From the NCBI GenBank assembly GCA_013399695.1, contig VXAU01006140.1:62198-126197 (forward strand): DNA of 64,000 nucleotides, in the 5' to 3' direction. This document shows, piece after piece, positions 60,063 through 64,000 of the stretch; positions within the stretch are counted from its first letter, which is position 1; every line of letters starts with the position of its first letter. The notes below the pieces were generated by a model that saw only the letters and a list, made by a program, of their open reading frames with translations, was not told the DNA's origin and did no database searches. Made by a program: the position numbers and the translations under genes. Source of the stretch: Formicarius rufipectus. Its lineage: Eukaryota > Chordata > Aves > Passeriformes > Formicariidae.

Positions 60063-61227
60063 AGAATCTTCTGAAAGAAGATAAAGAGGGCAAGAAAAGT
60101 GTGTTTGATAGAGTCCACTTACAAGCCTGGGGTTTCCTAGGCTGTCCTGAGTGGAGGGTGGCTGAGCAGTTCATTTCCAGATATCTTGGACAGTTTGGAG
60201 GGGCTCTGAATTCTTGTGGCCATGGCAAATGCCAAAGCACAGTTTCCTCTGAGGCATCTTTGCCTGCACTGTGGAATGCTTGTTGGCAGGGTTTGGTGAG
60301 AGCATCCAGTGTCACCCTGCCAGTGTTTCCTGCCCATTTGGCAGTGTGATGAGAGGGCTCAGAGTGAAGACCCTCACTTGTCGATCTGGGCTGTCGTGAG
60401 CCCTGCATGTTCTCAGGGGTGCTGTGAACCCGGCCCACCCCTTCCTGTGTGTGGAACACCACTTGTCTGCCCTGCAGCAGAGCAGCTGCTGTGGCTTCAG
60501 CCTCACACCACTGCGCCCACAGCTTTTAATTTCACCTGAGAACCTCTGACATGATGGGAGGGGAGTTCCCACTTCAGGCAGAGGAGCAGTGTCCATGTCC
60601 CAGGAGATGGCTCCATGGGGCAATGTTAAGCACGTGCCTCCAGAAGTTGTTGGTTCCCGGTGTGTCAGGCCAGTTGTTTTCCCGGCTCTTCACCTGGTTC
60701 TTGGGTGGGGGTGTTACGGGATGTACATAAGAAAGTATGTTGTTGCGTGTTTCCAGAGGTTGTTTGCTGGGACACCAGGCTCTTGGGACCTGCAGGGATG
60801 CACAGAATTCCTTCCAGCCCCTGGCACACACTCACATCCGGGGTGGATCTCAGTAGAGTTTTAGCAACTCCCGGTGAAGCAGTTCGGGGCCGGAAGTGAA
60901 GAAGGGATAAAATATCCAGCTGAAACTCCTGTAGGATGTAATTACCTGAGCTGGCAGCTGGCCAGGACAGCAGGTATCATGCATCATCTGCTGGTGGTAT
61001 CAGGAGCAGCCAGTGTTGAGGGAGAGGTGGCCAGGACCGGGGTGACAGCTCCGCTCCCGGGAGGTGCCGAGGGGCACTCGGCATAGTGGCTGTGGAAGTC
61101 ACTTGGTGTTTGTTTCCATGGCTGTTTGGGGCACGTACCGTGGTGCCTGGAAAATGCTCTTGGGAACCTACAGCCTGTGGATGGATGGCTCTGTCCTGAT
61201 GTTCACTCAAATGCTCCTCCTTTTCCA
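60063..61227. other. Non-coding DNA
   Basis: No supported gene. Frames up to 150 codons on the minus strand (60010-60462) have no recognisable product and start inside the foldback element. Confidence 0.5.
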
Positions 61228-61308
61228 TTTAAAAGAGGAAAAAAGCCTAAACAAAAACAAAAAAAAAACTAAGGAGAAAAAAGAGAAACCAAAAAACAAA
61301 GGAAATTG
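61228..61308. repeat. A-rich tract
   Basis: About 80 bases of A-runs broken by single C, G and T bases. It could be a decayed poly(A) tail of a retroposed sequence, but no recognisable element precedes it. Confidence 0.7.
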
Positions 61309-61879
61309 ACTTCCCAAAAATTACACTGGGCTAACATTTGAGGCCTGGCATGAATCCATCAGAGCCAGGAAACTTGGAATTAACCAGTGCACTGCCATGA
61401 TTGCTGGGGGGGCTGTGCTCTGGCAGCGCAGGGAGAAGCCTTAGGGCTTGGGGGCTTGGGGATGAAAGTCCTCAGTGTGTCTCTGAAGTGCAGCAGAAGG
61501 GGTTTTCATGCACATCCATGCATGCACAAATGCAGCATGAGATGCAGGGGCAGCTCATGCTTCAGGGAGAGGGTTAAGAGTAGGCTCCTGGTGCTCAGAT
61601 CTGACAGGTGATACCAGCACGTGGCCAGGGCTCCCTCAGCAGGACTTTCTCCTGGGCTCTGTGTTGATGGAACAGGGACAGGGACCCTCAGGCTGCTGCT
61701 GAGGAAGCTTGGGAATTCACACCCTAACCCAGGTTGCAAGTGAGGACAAAGTTGACTGTTCATTCCCACTTGCACATGACGCAGCAGCCCATAAATCAGT
61801 GTGACTGACAGCGGTGGTTCAGCTCAGGTGAGGGCAGGGAGGGAGTGCAGGCAGGGCGAGGGGCGTCCGGCAGCGGCTG
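61309..61879. other. Non-coding DNA
   Basis: No supported gene and no recognised repeat. The composition becomes GC-rich toward the minisatellite. Confidence 0.55.
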
Positions 61880-62043
61880 GGGCTGAGCTGGTGGGGCAGA
61901 GCTGGTGGGGCAGAGCTCATGGGGCAGAGCTGGTGGGGCAGAGTTGGTGGGGCAGAGCTGGTGGGGCAGAGCTCATGGGGCAGAGCTGGTGGGGCAGAGC
62001 TCATGGGACAGAGCTGGTGGGGCCGAGCTGGTGCGGCAGAGCG
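61880..62043. repeat. 14-bp minisatellite, about 12 copies
   Basis: The unit is ggggcagagctggt, with a second variant ending in cat instead of ggt. Copies are very similar, with single changes such as gagttggt, gggacag and gtgcggc toward the right end. The two variants are interspersed (cat variants appear as about the third, seventh and ninth copies). High identity suggests recent expansion or ongoing homogenisation. It makes Trp/Gly/Gln-rich spurious frames. Confidence 0.95.
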
Positions 62044-62837
62044 GGACGGACGGACACTCGCAGAGCACCTGCTGCTCACCCTGGGCCGGTGTTGCCCGTG
62101 CCGAGGGTTCTGCACGGCTCGTGTCCCTTGTCGGTTCGGGAGGAGGGTTGGGCCGGGCTCCTGTACCCGCAGCCGGCGGGGCTGGAGCGGAGCAGAGGGT
62201 GGGACAGGGAGCCAACCTGCCCCTGCCATCCCTGCAGCCGTCCTGCTGCCAACCTGCCCCTGCCGTGGATTTTCACAGCTTTGGGGTACTGCACACAGCA
62301 GATTTCATGCAGAGCGTTGATGGTATCTCATTTCAGAGGCTGGGGGTGGTCGGGATGTGTTAAGGCTGAAAATATTTACAGGTTTTGAAGTTGAAACGCA
62401 AACAGGAAAAGCCCTTTAAAAAGTGAGTGTAGTGGATATTCAAAACAGGGATTGCCATGGAAACGCCACAATATTTGCTTAAATTGACACAAAGGTTGCT
62501 GGTTGCAGGGTTCTGACTTCTTTGGCTCCATTTTCTTTGGCCCAGCACCTATCACAAATTGATCTCAACAACCTTCTTTTGTTTTGCTTCTTTTATTTTT
62601 GTCTGATGGAAATTAAAAAAAACCCCACCAACAACAAAACCCTCCTAGTCTACAAATCCTACTTCACAGAAGAGTCTGAAGCTTCTGAGCTTCTGTCAAA
62701 GGTTGGAGCTAGGACATTTTTAAATGTTGTAAGTAAGGTAAAAGTTCTTGTTATTTTAATCTGTGCATTTATTCATTTCCTCCAATGCAGGAAATGGAAG
62801 GGAATTGTCTTAACTGTCTAGGGAGAGTGGGGAGAAG
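62044..62837. other. Non-coding DNA with RFX-like motif
   Basis: No supported gene. The stretch 62370-62500 is repeat-free and contains attgccatggaaac at 62451-62464, a close match to the RFX X-box. An A-rich patch lies at 62612-62640. Confidence 0.5.
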
Positions 62838-63085
62838 GGTGAAACCTGTTGCAGAGGTAGCAGTGTGCATCTAAAGAGCACAGGACTTTTGCTGTCCAGC
62901 TCTTGGACCAAAGTTTGATTTATAGTTGTAATTCCCAATTCTGCCTCAGATTTGCAAAGTGACCTTTGACAAGTCCCTTAATTACTGTGGGCCTCACTAA
63001 CCTCGACATAATAATTGTTCTTTGCCTTGTCTGGTTATATTTGTGACATCTCTGGGGCGGAGGGATTATGTTTGATGTGGGGGTG
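62838..63085 (+). repeat. MIR-like ancient SINE with 3' region
   Basis: Successive words follow an old MIR-like SINE: taaagagcacaggactttt, then ccagctcttggaccaaagt, then gtgacctttgacaagtccctta, then gggcctcactaacc, then gacataataattg. They continue into a 3' part (tttgtgacatctctggggcggagggattatg) related to the 3' region of the reverse-oriented repeat at 28542-28685. It is the longest copy in the window. Confidence 0.7.
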
Positions 63086-64000
63086 TCCGAGGCTGACAGT
63101 GGAGCCCCCAAAGGAGGGATGGCAGCCTGGGCTCACGTGGGCAGGAGCGCTCAGCTGGCGACGGGGGGCAGCTCTTTGCTTTAAGTGGCTTAGTCCTGTA
63201 GGCAGCTTCTGCCTCTGCCTGACCTGGATTCCTTTTCTGGGGAAAGTTGGAGTGCATGGCCCGCCGGATGGTCAGCAGGGTGCTTTGTTCCGTGGCTCCT
63301 GAGTGGCAGTGAAGGCCATGGGGCCGTGGTGTGCCCCGGGGGCTGTACAGCACCCTGCCCTGCTGGCCCGGCCTGTGTGACCGAGGGCTGAGGGCTGGGG
63401 GTGGCGTCGCTGCCGCTGCTCGTGATTCACCTGAGTGCCGGTCCTGCTCAGCAGGGAATATTCATTTCCTTTTGGAACTCTCCTCAGGGCAAAGAGACTT
63501 CACCAAGTGAAGGGAGACCATCAAATTCATACTGTCTTCATCTGAGACCACCTCCAAAACAAAGAATCTGACTTCTCTCCTTGCTCTGTGCACTGGAATG
63601 GACCTTGAAGCCTGTGACTTCTCAATGCAAGGTACTGGCTTTTGTTCTGTGATCAAACTACTCTAAAGTAGGACTGGAGTGAGTGATTTTGGCTCTCCAG
63701 AGCTTAATTCCAGTTCCTGGGAAATCTCTAGCCTGTGAAGATGGAAGAGCTGCTGAAAGTCACTGTTTTGGGTGGTTAATGCATGGCGGGGTGTTGGTTT
63801 GTCTTGAGCTGGCTTGCAAGTAGGACTGGGTTTACCCCTGCCACCGCTGGCCATCCCTACGCAGACTCCCAGCTGACACAGCAGAGCTCTGCTTTCAGCA
63901 GCTCCCTCTCTTTGCCTCCTTTTTCCTAATGAGCTGCTTTGCAGTATTAACAATTAACTAAGTAGTTTGCATGGGAGTCCCCTGGGTAAGTATTGTGTGG
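63086..64000. other. Non-coding DNA, GC-rich at first
   Basis: No supported gene. The part 63090-63450 is GC-rich with CpGs and spurious frames on both strands; the rest is unremarkable up to the window edge. Confidence 0.5.

Noticed and set aside
61801..62388. Trp/Gly-rich repeat protein
   Set aside because: It is an artefact of the 14-bp minisatellite, which is open in several frames on both strands.

Overview
The window looks like vertebrate nuclear DNA, most likely from a bird or another archosaur. It has no dense gene packing, no operons and no recognisable multi-exon coding gene. Interspersed repeats are sparse and mostly very old. The recognisable ones are a CR1-type LINE 3' end (4255-4592), several MIR-like SINE remnants, and palindromic non-autonomous elements of a kind I associate with turtle, crocodile and bird genomes. 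Repeat names rest on remembered consensus patterns, since no library search was possible.

Layout. From 1 to 29.5 kb the DNA is non-coding, moderately AT-rich and unique. It carries scattered repeat fossils, several short AT-rich stretches with clustered homeodomain-type motifs (near 6.25, 10.6, 11.4, 21.7, 22.35 and 23.35 kb), and one broken retroviral-type pol fragment (26996-27238). From 29.5 to 31.2 kb there is a strong CpG island. An 819-base run of N (29823-30641) interrupts it, and a G-rich minisatellite lies at the right edge of the gap. From 31.2 to 35.4 kb an AT-rich block follows, with many T-runs and developmental-type motifs. From 35.4 to 64 kb the sequence is more GC-rich and still non-coding, with two more minisatellites (46144-46370, 17-bp unit; 61880-62043, 14-bp unit), a few microsatellites, MIR-like remnants and a palindromic element at 59974-60062.

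Interpretation. The simplest reading is an intergenic or intronic regulatory landscape around one CpG-island promoter, whose transcript and direction I cannot identify. Long open frames occur only in GC-rich or tandemly repeated DNA, and none resembles a known protein except the retroviral-type fragment. I found no tRNA, rRNA or CRISPR array and no recognisable microRNA. I see no clear evidence of a new biological system. The items most worth checking are the gapped CpG island, the surviving pol-like frame, the three G-strand-biased minisatellites and the candidate conserved elements.
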